Assembly: GCF_031199965.1 (NCBI RefSeq)
Contig: NZ_CP133605.1
Span: 3,070,501-3,134,500, forward strand
Direction of reading: 5' to 3'
DNA: 64,000 nucleotides
Source of the DNA: Paenibacillus sp. D2_2
GTDB taxonomy: Bacteria; Bacillota; Bacilli; Paenibacillales; Paenibacillaceae
Below, one piece after another: positions 10,004 through 18,414 of the stretch. Below the pieces are notes generated by a model. It was not told where the DNA came from and did not search any database. It was given only the letters and a program-made list of their open reading frames with translations. The number at the start of each line of letters is the position of its first letter. Within the stretch, counting starts at the first letter, position 1. The position numbers and the translations under genes were made by a program.

Positions 10004-11567
10004 ATGACGAAATCATTCCAGAAGCTGGGCATTCGTGCCGAGCTGGTACAGCAATTGCAAGAACTGGGGATCACAACACCAACTCCGATCCAAGCGGAAG
10101 CGATCCCTTATATACAAGCCGGACATGATATTATTGGCGAAGCACAGACTGGCACCGGCAAGACGCTGGCATTTATCCTGCCGATGCTTGAATGTATTAA
10201 TGTGAATAATCCAGAGGTCCAAGGGCTGATTCTGACTCCTACTCGGGAGCTAGCCATTCAAATTACTAGCGAGCTGAAGAAGCTTGCCTCAGTGGTTGGG
10301 GCACGTGTTCTTGCCGCTTACGGCGGCCAAGATGTTGAACGCCAACTCCGCAAGCTGGAGGGTGCAATTCATATCGTTGTCGCCACTCCTGGCCGCTTGC
10401 TGGATCATCTGCGGCGTGGCTCGATTCATTTCGGAAAGCTGAAAATGCTCGTCCTTGACGAAGCTGATCAAATGCTGCATATGGGCTTTCTTCCCGAGGT
10501 TCAAAATATTGTAGAGCAAACTCCTCTACGCCGTCAGACCCTGCTCTTCTCTGCGACGATGCCGCTCCAGGTTCGACAGCTTGCACAGGCTTACATGCAA
10601 AAGCCGCAGGAAGTGAAAATTCCTACTCAACAGATCACGCTGACTGAAATTTCGCAAATAGCTATCCAAGTGACAGACCGCTCGAAATTCAAGGATCTCT
10701 GTACCCTTATCGAACAACAGCGTCCTTATCTTGCAGTCGTCTTCTGTCGTACCAAGCGACGGGCCAGCAAATTGAATCAGGAACTGCAGGAGCAAGGCTA
10801 CGCTTCGGACGAGCTACATGGCGATTTATCGCAGGCGAAGCGTGAACAGGTCATGAAGAAATTCCGGGATGCAAAGCTGCAAATACTGGTTGCTACCGAT
10901 ATGGCTGCAAGAGGGCTTGATATTGAAGGCGTGACACATGTGTTCAACTATGACATACCTGCCGATGCTGAATATTACATCCACCGTATCGGACGGACAG
11001 GCCGTGCCAGGCAACACCGGGGTGGCGATCACATTCGTAACAGCCCATGACCGTGGAGCCCTAGAAGCTATTGAACGCGGCATTAAGATGACCCTGCCAA
11101 AGCGGCAGCTTACCGAATCTGGACTGAAACGTATTGAAGGCCCAGGCTCTACAGTCGATAAGGGCTCTCGCAAAAGAGACCTTCGTACGGACAACGCACG
11201 TTCCGGTAGAAATGCCAGTTCGGATGAATATGGTACTGGACGCGGCGGAAGACGAGGACAAGGTAATGGTGAGCGCAGCTCCGCCGGACGATCAGGACGG
11301 TCTAGCGAACGTGACAACTCGCGTGGACGCAGCTCCAGTCAAGGAGGGCGGGATTCAGCTCGCTCTAGCGAGCGCGATAACTCACGCGGACGTAACTCCA
11401 ATCAAGGAGGCCGGGATTCAGCTCGCTCCAACCGTACCGGGCAGCAAGACTCTGGACGCCAAGGACGTCGCGGTAATGAAGGACGTAATAGCGGACAAGG
11501 CAACAGACAAGGAAGCGACCGCCAGAGCACATCGGGAAGCAACCGCGGTGGCAGAGGTAGACGTTAA
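10004..11567 (+). pseudogene. DEAD-box RNA helicase with RGG-like tail, frameshifted near 11007
   Basis: ATP-dependent RNA helicase of the CshA/DeaD type, about 520 residues when two frames are joined. The first frame has the Q motif (PTPIQAEAIP), motif I AQTGTGKT, PTRELA, DEAD in LVLDEADQML, SAT and HRIGRTGRA. It then goes out of register (RQHRGG) and stops at 11050. The second frame continues exactly from AGNTGVAITFVTAHDRGALE, so one extra C in the CC pair at about 11007 explains the break. The tail is rich in Arg, Gly, Ser and Asn with RGG/GGR blocks that probably bind RNA, and it includes a 63-bp tandem duplication. Likely roles are ribosome assembly, mRNA decay or cold adaptation. Confidence 0.88.
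11301..11426 (+). repeat. 63-bp direct tandem repeat in the helicase tail
   Basis: Two adjacent 63-bp units (11301-11363 and 11364-11426) begin TCTAGCGA and end GATTCAGCTCGC, differing at a few third positions. Each encodes SSERDNSRGR(S/N)S(S/N)QGGRDSAR. The in-frame length lets the low-complexity tail expand or contract without a frameshift. Confidence 0.9.
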
Positions 11568-11605
11568 AATCAGCTTTCTGCACAAAGGCTGATTGTTTAA
11601 AACAA

Positions 11606-11670
11606 ATAACCGTTCCAATTGTAGATGGTGACGCAATTCTCCATCAACGATTCGGAACGGTTTTCTTTTT
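11606..11670 (+). terminator. Intrinsic terminator
   Basis: AACCGTTCC pairs with GGAACGGTT, with additional inner pairing GATGG/CCATC, and is followed by TTCTTTTT. It lies about 40 bp after the helicase stop. A weaker hairpin (AATCAGC/GCTGATT) lies between them. Confidence 0.85.
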
Positions 11671-11777
11671 GACCCCAAAATGCTTGTCCCTACATATTCT
11701 TCATAAGCAATCGCAACCAAGTTCACCTGATTAGCGTATTAAAAAATAAAACACAGAAAGGAAGACGCTTACCCCCT

Positions 11778-12481
11778 ATGGCGGTGAAACTCAAAAAGAT
11801 CCTCTCACCCACTATCATTTTCTTTGCCAGTGTAATAATCGTGTCCATTATGGTCGCTGTATTGTCTAGACCTTACTTCACAGAGCCTATCTTCAATATG
11901 AATGAGAACAAGTACAAGTTCGCAAGTGAGCAAGGCAATCTAGTTACTTATCACAGTAGAACGGCAGCGCCTATTCAAGTCAGCATTGATGATCAAGGGC
12001 ATACAGTAACTATTAATCACCAGGAATATTACATTACAAAAGACAATTCTCCTTACAATAATAAATATGACGTGATATATCCGAATGGCCGTAAATATGA
12101 AGTACAAGATCAATCTGGATTTTTAATGAGCTTCGATGAAAAAGGTGATTTCGTAGTCGAAATCTTTGCATACGTAAATGGGCATAGAGTGATCCAAGAA
12201 GGCGAAGATGAATTTACCCCATCTATGCTTGTAACTGCCTCTTACCCGGAATATCATTATACTCGAGGGATTCCCGGGTTTTTATTTCTAGCATTGGCTT
12301 TATTGATATATGGATGGTGCAGCTATCGATATGAAAAATTTCAAGATATCCAGTTTTATCTCTCGCCACGTCGACTCTGGTACAATGACCCGAACCTAGC
12401 GACTTTTATTACTTTATGTGTAAGGTTGGTGGGATCTTCGTTATGGTCTTTGCCATCTGGGTCGCCTTTAAAGCATTCTGA
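11778..12481 (+). CDS. Membrane protein with large extracellular domain, C-terminal frameshift near 12390
   Basis: Protein with an N-terminal membrane segment (residues 9-30), a polar extracytoplasmic domain of about 130 residues and a second membrane segment near 168-185 (FLFLALALLIYGW). The open frame runs to 12611, but its last 70 residues look artificial. From CCCG at about 12389 another frame reads EPSDFYYFMCKVGG, then IFVMVFAIWVAFKAF with a stop at 12479-12481, giving a third membrane helix. One missing C in that run would restore it. This resembles DUF6199-type small membrane proteins in layout, but I do not claim the family. Its start follows AGAAAGGAAG. Confidence 0.65.
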
Positions 12482-12588
12482 AACGAGAAACGAGAACACG
12501 AACGTAATACAAAATCTCCCATCCATAACTTACCTGACCTCTTTTCCTTCAAGTCATGTTAGAATGAATTTGCGAAAGGTTACAACAT

Positions 12589-12605
12589 TGTTACCGAGTT
12601 GTAAT
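12589..12605 (+). promoter_or_regulatory. Candidate WalR (YycF) box
   Basis: TGTTAC-CGAGT-TGTAAT fits the known WalR consensus TGTWAH-N5-TGTWAH exactly. It lies 46 bp upstream of the start of the secreted CAP-domain protein. WalR controls cell-wall metabolism genes in Firmicutes, so a surface protein is a plausible target. Binding is inferred from the motif alone. Confidence 0.5.
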
Positions 12606-12650
12606 TTTTAAATCGCAAACTTAATAAGTTGACTTGGAGGGAACAAGAGA

Positions 12651-13466
12651 ATGAACAATAAAAAATTGAAATCTCTATTTACAGGAAGTATGGCAGTGGC
12701 TGTTATCGCTGCAGGAGTCGTCTTGCCACATGGAGGAAAAGCGAACGCAGCTGCAGCTCCTAATATAAATTGCAATCAACAAACACAGCAGGTACAAAAG
12801 ATTTTACAATGGAACTGGAGCGGTTCTTTAGACGATTTGAAGTCGCTGCTATCCCAGCTTCCTAATCTTAATCTTCAACTGCCTAATAAGCCAGAGCAAG
12901 AAAAGCCAACTGCACCAAGTGAGAAGCCAACGGCTCCAGACCAGGGTTCATCCGATAATAACAATAATAGCGAAACACCAACTAAACCAACTGAACCTAC
13001 GAAGCCGACAGAACCAACTAAACCAACAACACCAACGGAGCCAACTAAACCAACTACTCCAAACGATAATAACAATGGATCATCCGATCAAAAGGACAAT
13101 GCTTCTTTCGCAGAGCAAGTAGTTAATTTAGTAAATCAGGAACGTGGCAAGGCCGGCCTTAAGCCATTGACTACACAAGATAATCTGACAAAAGTAGCTG
13201 CAGCCAAAGCAGCTGATATGCGCCAAAATAATTACTTTGATCACCAATCGCCAACTTATGGCTCTCCATTTGATATGATGAAGCAATTTGGAGTAAGCTA
13301 CAGCTACGCTGGTGAGAATATCGCAAAAGGCCAACGTACACCTCAAGAAGTAATGAACGCTTGGATGAACAGTGAAGGCCATCGTCAAAATATTATGAAC
13401 TCGAACTTCACTAAGATTGGTGTAGCTTACGATAACGGCTACTGGGTACAAGAATTTATCGGCTAG
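12651..13466 (+). CDS. Secreted CAP-domain (SCP/PR-1-like) protein
   Basis: 271-residue exported protein. The signal peptide is KKLKSLFTGSMAVAVIAAGV with a likely AxA cleavage site at GKANAAA (about residue 34). Residues 85-145 form a low-complexity linker of Thr-Lys-Pro and Thr-Glu-Pro repeats, probably spanning the cell wall. The C-terminal CAP domain (about 150-271) has the usual signatures: VVNLVNQERGKAGLKPL, FDHQSP, YAGENIAKGQ and NSEGHRQNIMN, as in B. subtilis YkwD. No cell-wall anchor motif is seen. A GGAGGG ribosome site lies 8 bases before the ATG. Function of bacterial CAP proteins is poorly known; spore coat and surface roles are reported. Confidence 0.9.
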   Translation: MNNKKLKSLFTGSMAVAVIAAGVVLPHGGKANAAAAPNINCNQQTQQVQKILQWNWSGSLDDLKSLLSQLPNLNLQLPNKPEQEKPTAPSEKPTAPDQGSSDNNNNSETPTKPTEPTKPTEPTKPTTPTEPTKPTTPNDNNNGSSDQKDNASFAEQVVNLVNQERGKAGLKPLTTQDNLTKVAAAKAADMRQNNYFDHQSPTYGSPFDMMKQFGVSYSYAGENIAKGQRTPQEVMNAWMNSEGHRQNIMNSNFTKIGVAYDNGYWVQEFIG

Positions 13467-13501
13467 GTCTGTTTTGATCACGAAGTGAATCAAGAAGTGA
13501 A

Positions 13502-13545
13502 TTCGGCATCGAATCTTGAATTGAACCCTCTCGGTGCTGAAAACC
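13502..13545. repeat. Short copy of a repeat also present at 36656-36800
   Basis: 21 bases starting TTCGGCATCGAATCTTG are identical at 13502-13522 and 36656-36676, and both are followed by a CGGTGCTGAAA block (near 13532 and 36789). The copy here seems to lack the middle of the longer one. Confidence 0.6.
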
Positions 13546-13578
13546 GACAGCCTAACGCATAAATCCAGAAATTCTACA

Positions 13579-13613
13579 AATCCTAGGTACCAAGATGGTG
13601 CCTAGGATTTTTT
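13579..13613 (+). terminator. Intrinsic terminator after the CAP gene
   Basis: AATCCTAGGTACC pairs with GGTGCCTAGGATT around an AAGAT loop and is followed by TTTTTT. It lies between convergent genes and could serve the minus strand weakly. Confidence 0.85.
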
Positions 13614-13627
13614 CTAACTTCCCATGG

Positions 13628-14683
13628 TTAAAACTCCATTGTGTGAATCGTCCTCTTCATTTCAATACAGAAGCGGTAATCCCCTTGCTGATGATCCAGC
13701 CAAATACGGCCACCATGCAGTTCAACAATATTTTTGGCAATCGATAGGCCTAGTCCATAGCCAGGAGGCATGTTCATATCGCTCTGCATAGGCTCCATCC
13801 TATAGAATCGTTGAAATAGCATTTCTTCCTGCTCTTTGGTTATCGGTTGGCCTTGATTCTCGATCGATAGTTGTACATACTTCTCACCAGTAATAAGGCT
13901 GATCTTCACTTCACCAGGCAATAGTGAGAACTTCGTAGCATTCATGAGTAGGTTGTCGATAGCTCGAACCATTTTCTCGACATCTATACTCATCATAACC
14001 GAACCAGGGCTTAGCTCTTGAATCAGATTAATCCCCTGTTCTCTGGCAACCGGTTCAAATTCCGAAACCATTTGCTCAATTAGACTATGAAAGTCTACCT
14101 CTTGGAAATTCAGCTGAACATCACCATGGGATAGTCGGGTATATTCAAACAGATCATCAATCAGCTGCTTGAGCTGTTGGGTTTTATTATACGCATTGTC
14201 TATATAACGCGCCTCTTCCTTCTCGTCCTGAAACGCTTGCTTCTTAAGCAAATCCAGATATCCAATAATGCTAGTCAGCGGAGTCCTCAAATCATGCGAT
14301 ACACTTGTGATTAAATCCATCCTAGAGCTCTCCAACTGTCGTTCACGTTCTACCTGCTCCTGTAATTGCTCCGCCATATGATTTACATTCTGGGAGACGA
14401 TCCCGAGTTCATCCTGCCTCGATACAGGGAGCCTGTAATTCAAGTCCCCACTTGCGATAACCATTAATCCATTCGAGACTTGCCAGATAGATTTCACAAT
14501 GGGTCGAGTAAGGATAGTAAAACTAACGATAAATATGGCTATAAACAATATAAGACTTGATAAGGTATTCTGGAAAAATGAAATCAGAGTTGTTGTTACG
14601 ACGAAGCTCAGAAAAATCGCCCATATCAATTGGGCACGAATGCTCTTCTTACCGCTGATGAATACCCATATCTTATTTATCAA
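13628..14683 (-). CDS. Sensor histidine kinase with HAMP domain
   Basis: About 351-residue membrane kinase, partner of the OmpR-type regulator upstream. Two membrane helices (about residues 17-36 and 40-60) with almost no extracellular loop suggest that it senses the membrane or an accessory protein. The HAMP domain is followed by the H-box SVSHDLRTPLTSIIGYL, then N-, G1- and G2-boxes (NLLMNATKFS, GYGLGLSIAKNIVELHGG). The open frame extends to 14890 through the regulator gene; a TTG at 14683 with GGAGTGGGG 7 bases upstream is the likely true start, which overlaps the regulator stop and couples translation. Confidence 0.85.
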   Translation of the reverse strand: MINKIWVFISGKKSIRAQLIWAIFLSFVVTTTLISFFQNTLSSLILFIAIFIVSFTILTRPIVKSIWQVSNGLMVIASGDLNYRLPVSRQDELGIVSQNVNHMAEQLQEQVERERQLESSRMDLITSVSHDLRTPLTSIIGYLDLLKKQAFQDEKEEARYIDNAYNKTQQLKQLIDDLFEYTRLSHGDVQLNFQEVDFHSLIEQMVSEFEPVAREQGINLIQELSPGSVMMSIDVEKMVRAIDNLLMNATKFSLLPGEVKISLITGEKYVQLSIENQGQPITKEQEEMLFQRFYRMEPMQSDMNMPPGYGLGLSIAKNIVELHGGRIWLDHQQGDYRFCIEMKRTIHTMEF

Positions 14684-15371
14684 TCCGATACCCCACTCCC
14701 CATACCGTTTTAATATATTGAGGATTTCTTGGGTTGTCTTCGATCTTCTCTCTAAGGTTACGAATATGGACCATAACTGTATTTTGGGAGTAATATGCGT
14801 GTTGTTCCTTCCAAACTTTCTGATAAATTTTATCGATGTTAAACACTTGCCCGCGATGAGTGGCGAGCAGTTCCAGGATCGAGAACTCAATCGGCGTTAA
14901 TGATACTTCCTTGCCCTTGACCGTTACCAGATAATAGTCCTTATTGATCACGAGGTCATCAATACAAATCTCGCTCTCATTCGCCGATACAGTAGTCACA
15001 GCAGTATAGTTTTGACGCCTTAATTGCGCCTTTATTCTAGCTATTAACTCTAGCGGATTAAATGGCTTTGTCATGTAGTCATCCCCACCAAGAGAGAGAC
15101 CCGTTATTTTGTCGAGATCTTCTCCTTTTGCAGATAGCATAATAATGGGAACCCCTGAGCTCTCCCTGATTTTCAGGCAAGCTGAAATACCATCCATATG
15201 CGGCATCATTATATCCAGAATAATCAGATGAATTGGCTCTCGCTGCAAGAGCTCCACCGCCTTCATCCCATCTTCAGCCTGTATTACATGATATCCTTCA
15301 TTGCGGAGATAAATATGCAGAATATCGCGGATCTCCGGGTCATCGTCAACAACCAATATATTTACGCTCAT
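14673..15371 (-). CDS. OmpR-family response regulator
   Basis: 232-residue regulator with receiver domain (VVDDDPE, phosphoacceptor Asp in LIILDIMMPHMDG, Lys in MTKPFNP) and a C-terminal winged helix (EVSLTPIEFSILELLA, VMVHIRNLREKIEDNP, IKTVWGVGYRID). The ATG at 15371 (MSVNILVV) follows GGGGGGCC. The gene is followed by its kinase with overlapping ends and lies about 100 bp downstream of the PAP2 phosphatase gene in the same direction. It may control the lipid-related genes beside it. Confidence 0.92.
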   Translation of the reverse strand: MSVNILVVDDDPEIRDILHIYLRNEGYHVIQAEDGMKAVELLQREPIHLIILDIMMPHMDGISACLKIRESSGVPIIMLSAKGEDLDKITGLSLGGDDYMTKPFNPLELIARIKAQLRRQNYTAVTTVSANESEICIDDLVINKDYYLVTVKGKEVSLTPIEFSILELLATHRGQVFNIDKIYQKVWKEQHAYYSQNTVMVHIRNLREKIEDNPRNPQYIKTVWGVGYRIDK

Positions 15372-15469
15372 TATTTGGCCCCCCAAGGGTTACTTCATGC
15401 CTTACATGACATGAATCTAGATGACAAGGTCAGTTTATTATTCTATAGAGAATTCAGCAAGCTCCGATT

Positions 15470-16129
15470 TTATGGATTGAGCTCGTTACTGATCATTTTT
15501 CCCGATTTCAAGCGAACCGCCAAGCATTTTCCTATTATAAAATAGAGCACTTCCGCAATTAAAATAGCAGCAGCGATATCTAGTAAATAGTGCTGTTTTA
15601 CAAACAGTGTTGAAAGTACGATAGCTACGAACATGAAACTCGTGAAGAAACGCATGACTATATTTATACCGTTACGCTCCAGTGCTCCCCTCCAAACTAA
15701 ATACGTCGTTAAAACATGAATGCTAGGAAAGCAATTAAACGGATTATCTGTTATATAAGTAAAACGCACCAATGAATATAGAATCCCCTCCCCAGTGATC
15801 AGCGGACGAGACACTGTTGTTTGGTAAAAGTAATAGATGAAATAAGATGTAATTAGTCCGAGACATAAAGCAATCAAAGTTCGATAATAGGTCTCTCTGC
15901 TATTCGCTAAAATAACGATTAACATAATAATGATAAATGGGTACCAGGACAGATAAGGAACTATAAATGCGGGAACAAATGGAATCTGTGCATCGATATC
16001 TGTCATCAGATTATATACGCGCGGGCCTTCATGATTTAAGACCATATAACAGATGTTTAATAAGGGAATTAGCAGAATCCATAGTAAAGGACGATATTCC
16101 ATTAACTTAGAGGAAAGGGCCGGTAACAT
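15470..16129 (-). CDS. PAP2-family membrane phosphatase
   Basis: About 219-residue integral membrane protein with six predicted helices. The PAP2 active-site parts are visible: CFPSIHVLTTY (PSxH motif 2) and STLFVKQHYLLD (motif 3, SxxxxxxHxxxD). Motif 1 is weak (around RPLITGEG). Relatives dephosphorylate phosphatidate, undecaprenyl pyrophosphate or make inositol-lipid links. The ATG at 16129 follows AAGGGGGA by 8 bases and overlaps the stop of the methyltransferase gene, so the two are coupled. Confidence 0.85.
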   Translation of the reverse strand: MLPALSSKLMEYRPLLWILLIPLLNICYMVLNHEGPRVYNLMTDIDAQIPFVPAFIVPYLSWYPFIIIMLIVILANSRETYYRTLIALCLGLITSYFIYYFYQTTVSRPLITGEGILYSLVRFTYITDNPFNCFPSIHVLTTYLVWRGALERNGINIVMRFFTSFMFVAIVLSTLFVKQHYLLDIAAAILIAEVLYFIIGKCLAVRLKSGKMISNELNP

Positions 16130-16711
16130 CAGCGTATCCCCCTTTTCCTGCACACATAGACAAAGGACGGCGGTACATTAAGAGGGACGAACTTGATCTC
16201 TTCAATATCAAATCGCAAAGCAAGCTGCTTCTTCATTTGACGAGAGTATTGAAAAGCGATGAACATTCCTCCGTCCTTGAGGGAAGCGAATATCTCATTC
16301 AGCAGATGATCCCGCACAGTCTGTGAAAAGTTAAAAAAAGGAAGCCCACTAATTATGCAATCAAGCTGCTCCAACTTCTCCTGACTCATAACGTATTGCA
16401 ATCGACAGGCATCCCTGTAAACTCCATAATCTGCATATTGATATCTTAATTCCCTGTAAAGAGCAGGTTCCTTCTCAAACAAAAGTACCCGGTACTGTCG
16501 TTAGCCGTCGTTTGAATATACCTCGTAATGGCCCCTGTTCCGGCGCCAAGTTCCGCTATACAGTTGACTTCACCCAGGGAACCGAACCAACCATGGCTCT
16601 AGCTAGAAATTTCGAGCTAGGTGTTACACTACCAATCTGTCCAGGAGTACGTAGGAATTTATAAAAGAACATAGCTTTTTCTTGAATCAACTCACTAACA
16701 CTTGGAGTCAT
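16129..16711 (-). pseudogene. SAM-dependent methyltransferase (phospholipid N-methyltransferase-like), two frameshifts
   Basis: Joining three frames gives a protein of about 194 residues. It starts at 16711 (MTPSVSELIQEKAMFFYKFL) after a GGGGGAG site, then reads TPGQIGSVTPSSKFLARAM as in PmtA-type and rRNA-dimethylase-like enzymes. The glycine-rich SAM site AELGAGTGAITRYIQ follows in a second frame after a break near 16556. A third frame begins near 16493 with QYRVLLFEKEPALYRELRY and contains the catalytic-loop-like IISGLPFFNF. Both breaks are explained by one missing base each. The likely job is methylation of phosphatidylethanolamine or a related lipid, which fits the PAP2 neighbour; the substrate is inferred only. 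Confidence 0.75.
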
Positions 16712-17256
16712 AGCGTCTCCCCCTCACCATTTTTCATCATCATAGCGAAAACTTCTTCAGATCAAGCTCGGAAAAATCCGAATTAATTCTGAAGATTAAT
16801 AAGGGAGGTGGCTACAAAGTAGACCACACTAATTGATCAGTGGACACGATGGGATAGCTTCGATCGGCAGAGGCTGTAATACGACCTAGTCTGCGGCCTG
16901 ACAGCACTATTAAGGTGGTATCGCTATTTGCACCAAAAAGGACTATTAACAACTCTAACGAAACTGGGTATCGTTATTCAGTCAATTTAGTGACTTTAAG
17001 CTAGTATTCAACCCAAATAGCGATATGTAGTTTCGTTAAAGTTTATTTCCCTCGAAATGTGGGTCAATAGCGATATGTAGTTTCGTTAGAAACTGCAAAA
17101 GGACTTTCCGGCTCGAACAGTGTCTCCATGTGAGGGTTCGCACCAGCCTATTTCCGTTAGCCAACAATTAGACGAGTCCGATCGTTTTTAGTTCAATATG
17201 AGAATCTCCTCCATCAACTCAGAAACCGCCTCCGTACGCCTTACCCAAGCACAGAA
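16712..17256. other. Gene-free stretch holding a diverged 185-bp element
   Basis: No convincing gene. It holds repeat copy A at 16905-17089 and otherwise unstructured sequence. The upstream part (16712-16800) contains the promoter region of the methyltransferase operon. Confidence 0.6.
16905..17089. repeat. 185-bp four-arm inverted-repeat element, copy A (degenerate)
   Basis: Arms 2, 3 and 4 start at 16955 (CTAACGAAACTGGGTATCG), 17015 (AAATAGCGATATGTAGTTTC) and 17065, with the same 60 and 50 bp spacing as the other copies. Arm 1 (16905-16929) keeps only its inner half, GGTATCGCTATTT, exactly in place. The linker has its own small hairpin (GTCA/TGAC). Confidence 0.85.
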
Positions 17257-17301
17257 AAACCCACGTCCAATCAGACGTGATGTCTGTTCGAACGTGGGTT
17301 T
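17257..17301 (-). terminator. Intrinsic terminator after the siderophore-binding protein gene
   Basis: AAACCCACGT (17257-17266) pairs with ACGTGGGTTT (17292-17301); an inner hairpin AGAC/GTCT lies between. The A run at 17255-17259 is the U tract on the minus strand. Confidence 0.85.
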
Positions 17302-17312
17302 CTCTCACAGCC

Positions 17313-18275
17313 TTACTTCCCAAGAAAGCTCTTGATGAAGAAGTCTAACTGGTACTCCATGCTAAGCGGGTCGTTGAAGTAGAACGATTTGGCGTCAGCT
17401 TCATAAACATGGTTGTTCTTGACCGCTGGCAGGTTCTTGTAGGTTTCGGTATTTTGGAAAGAGCTGTCCTCATCCGCATTTTTGCTAAAAATAACGTAGT
17501 CGCCAAGGTAGTCTTTGAGTACTTCGGTCGAGAGAGCCAAGTAACCGTCCTTCTGCGTAGCTTCTTTAACCTTTTCCGGCATGGAGAGACCGAACGCTTG
17601 ATAGAGAATCTCCGTACCGCGGCCAAAGTTATCGCCATAGACATAGAGCTGTTTATTGAATGTCTCAATAACCGATACGGTTGCATTCTCGCCGATCTTG
17701 GCCTTGATCTCTTCTCCAGCCTTCTTCGTACGGGCTTGGAAATCATCCACCCAAGCTTGTGCTTCCTTCTCCTTGTTCAACAGCTTGCCGATTTCCAGTT
17801 GCTGTGAAAGATAATCCAGCTTGCCATACGTATAAGTAACCGTTGGTGCAATCTTCTTCAGCTTGTCTATATTCTTGATATCGGACAGCCCAATAATCAG
17901 ATCTGGGTTCAGTTCGATAATCTTCTCCAGACTCTCATCGGTTACAGCCTCAACATCCTTCAACTTATCTTGGAAGTTCGGGTTTTCTTTAGACATCTCA
18001 TCTACGCCAACCAGCGGTACTCCGAGTATCATCACGTTACCGGTAAGAAATCTTGTAATAACGACTACACGCTGCGGATTCTTTGGAACCTCAACAGGAC
18101 CGTTCTCAGATTGGTAAGTAAATGTACCGGATTCCTCATTCGCAGCATTTGCCGCATTTGCAGCAGACGGCTCGGTTGAATTCCCCTTATTCTCAGCATT
18201 GTTCGCCTGATTCCCGCCGCAAGCGCTGAGTGCTAGGACCAACACAAGGACTAACGGAATAAACAGCTTCTTCAT
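17313..18275 (-). CDS. Iron-siderophore ABC transporter substrate-binding lipoprotein
   Basis: 320-residue lipoprotein on the outer face of the membrane. The signal peptide ends in the lipobox LSACGG (Cys about residue 19), followed by an Asn/Ala-rich linker and a class III periplasmic-binding fold (VPKNPQRVVVITR near 65-77, NPDLIIGLSD near 122). It resembles FeuA/YclQ/FhuD proteins that bind ferric catecholates or hydroxamates. A near-perfect Fur box lies 50 bp upstream. No permease or ATPase gene is next to it, so it probably works with a transporter encoded elsewhere. The Btr-like regulator upstream is the likely second, siderophore-sensing control. Confidence 0.9.
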   Translation of the reverse strand: MKKLFIPLVLVLVLALSACGGNQANNAENKGNSTEPSAANAANAANEESGTFTYQSENGPVEVPKNPQRVVVITRFLTGNVMILGVPLVGVDEMSKENPNFQDKLKDVEAVTDESLEKIIELNPDLIIGLSDIKNIDKLKKIAPTVTYTYGKLDYLSQQLEIGKLLNKEKEAQAWVDDFQARTKKAGEEIKAKIGENATVSVIETFNKQLYVYGDNFGRGTEILYQAFGLSMPEKVKEATQKDGYLALSTEVLKDYLGDYVIFSKNADEDSSFQNTETYKNLPAVKNNHVYEADAKSFYFNDPLSMEYQLDFFIKSFLGK

Positions 18276-18324
18276 ATAATGACTCTCCCCTTTAAAATAC
18301 TATGTGATGAATGATTCATTCATT

Positions 18325-18343
18325 GATTATGAAAATCATTCTC
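18325..18343. promoter_or_regulatory. Fur box upstream of the siderophore-binding protein gene
   Basis: GATTATGAAAATCATTCTC matches the classical 19-bp Fur box GATAATGATAATCATTATC at 16 of 19 positions. It lies between the regulator and binding-protein genes, where repression by Fur-iron would silence uptake in iron-rich conditions. Confidence 0.85.
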
Positions 18344-18414
18344 AATTGCATAGGTTAATTATAGGGAGACGGCCACTTTCGAACCATGCCTTTTTGTTGG
18401 AAAAGTAGCTTGCA

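Noticed and set aside
10826..11317. Long minus-strand open frame opposite the helicase gene (163 codons)
   Set aside because: It is antisense to conserved helicase motifs and its composition (Arg, Pro, Ser rich) reflects the codon pattern of the real gene; no ribosome site.
11134..11592. Plus-strand frame of 152 codons overlapping the helicase tail
   Set aside because: Out-of-frame reading of the RGG-rich tail, which continues in the correct frame to 11567.
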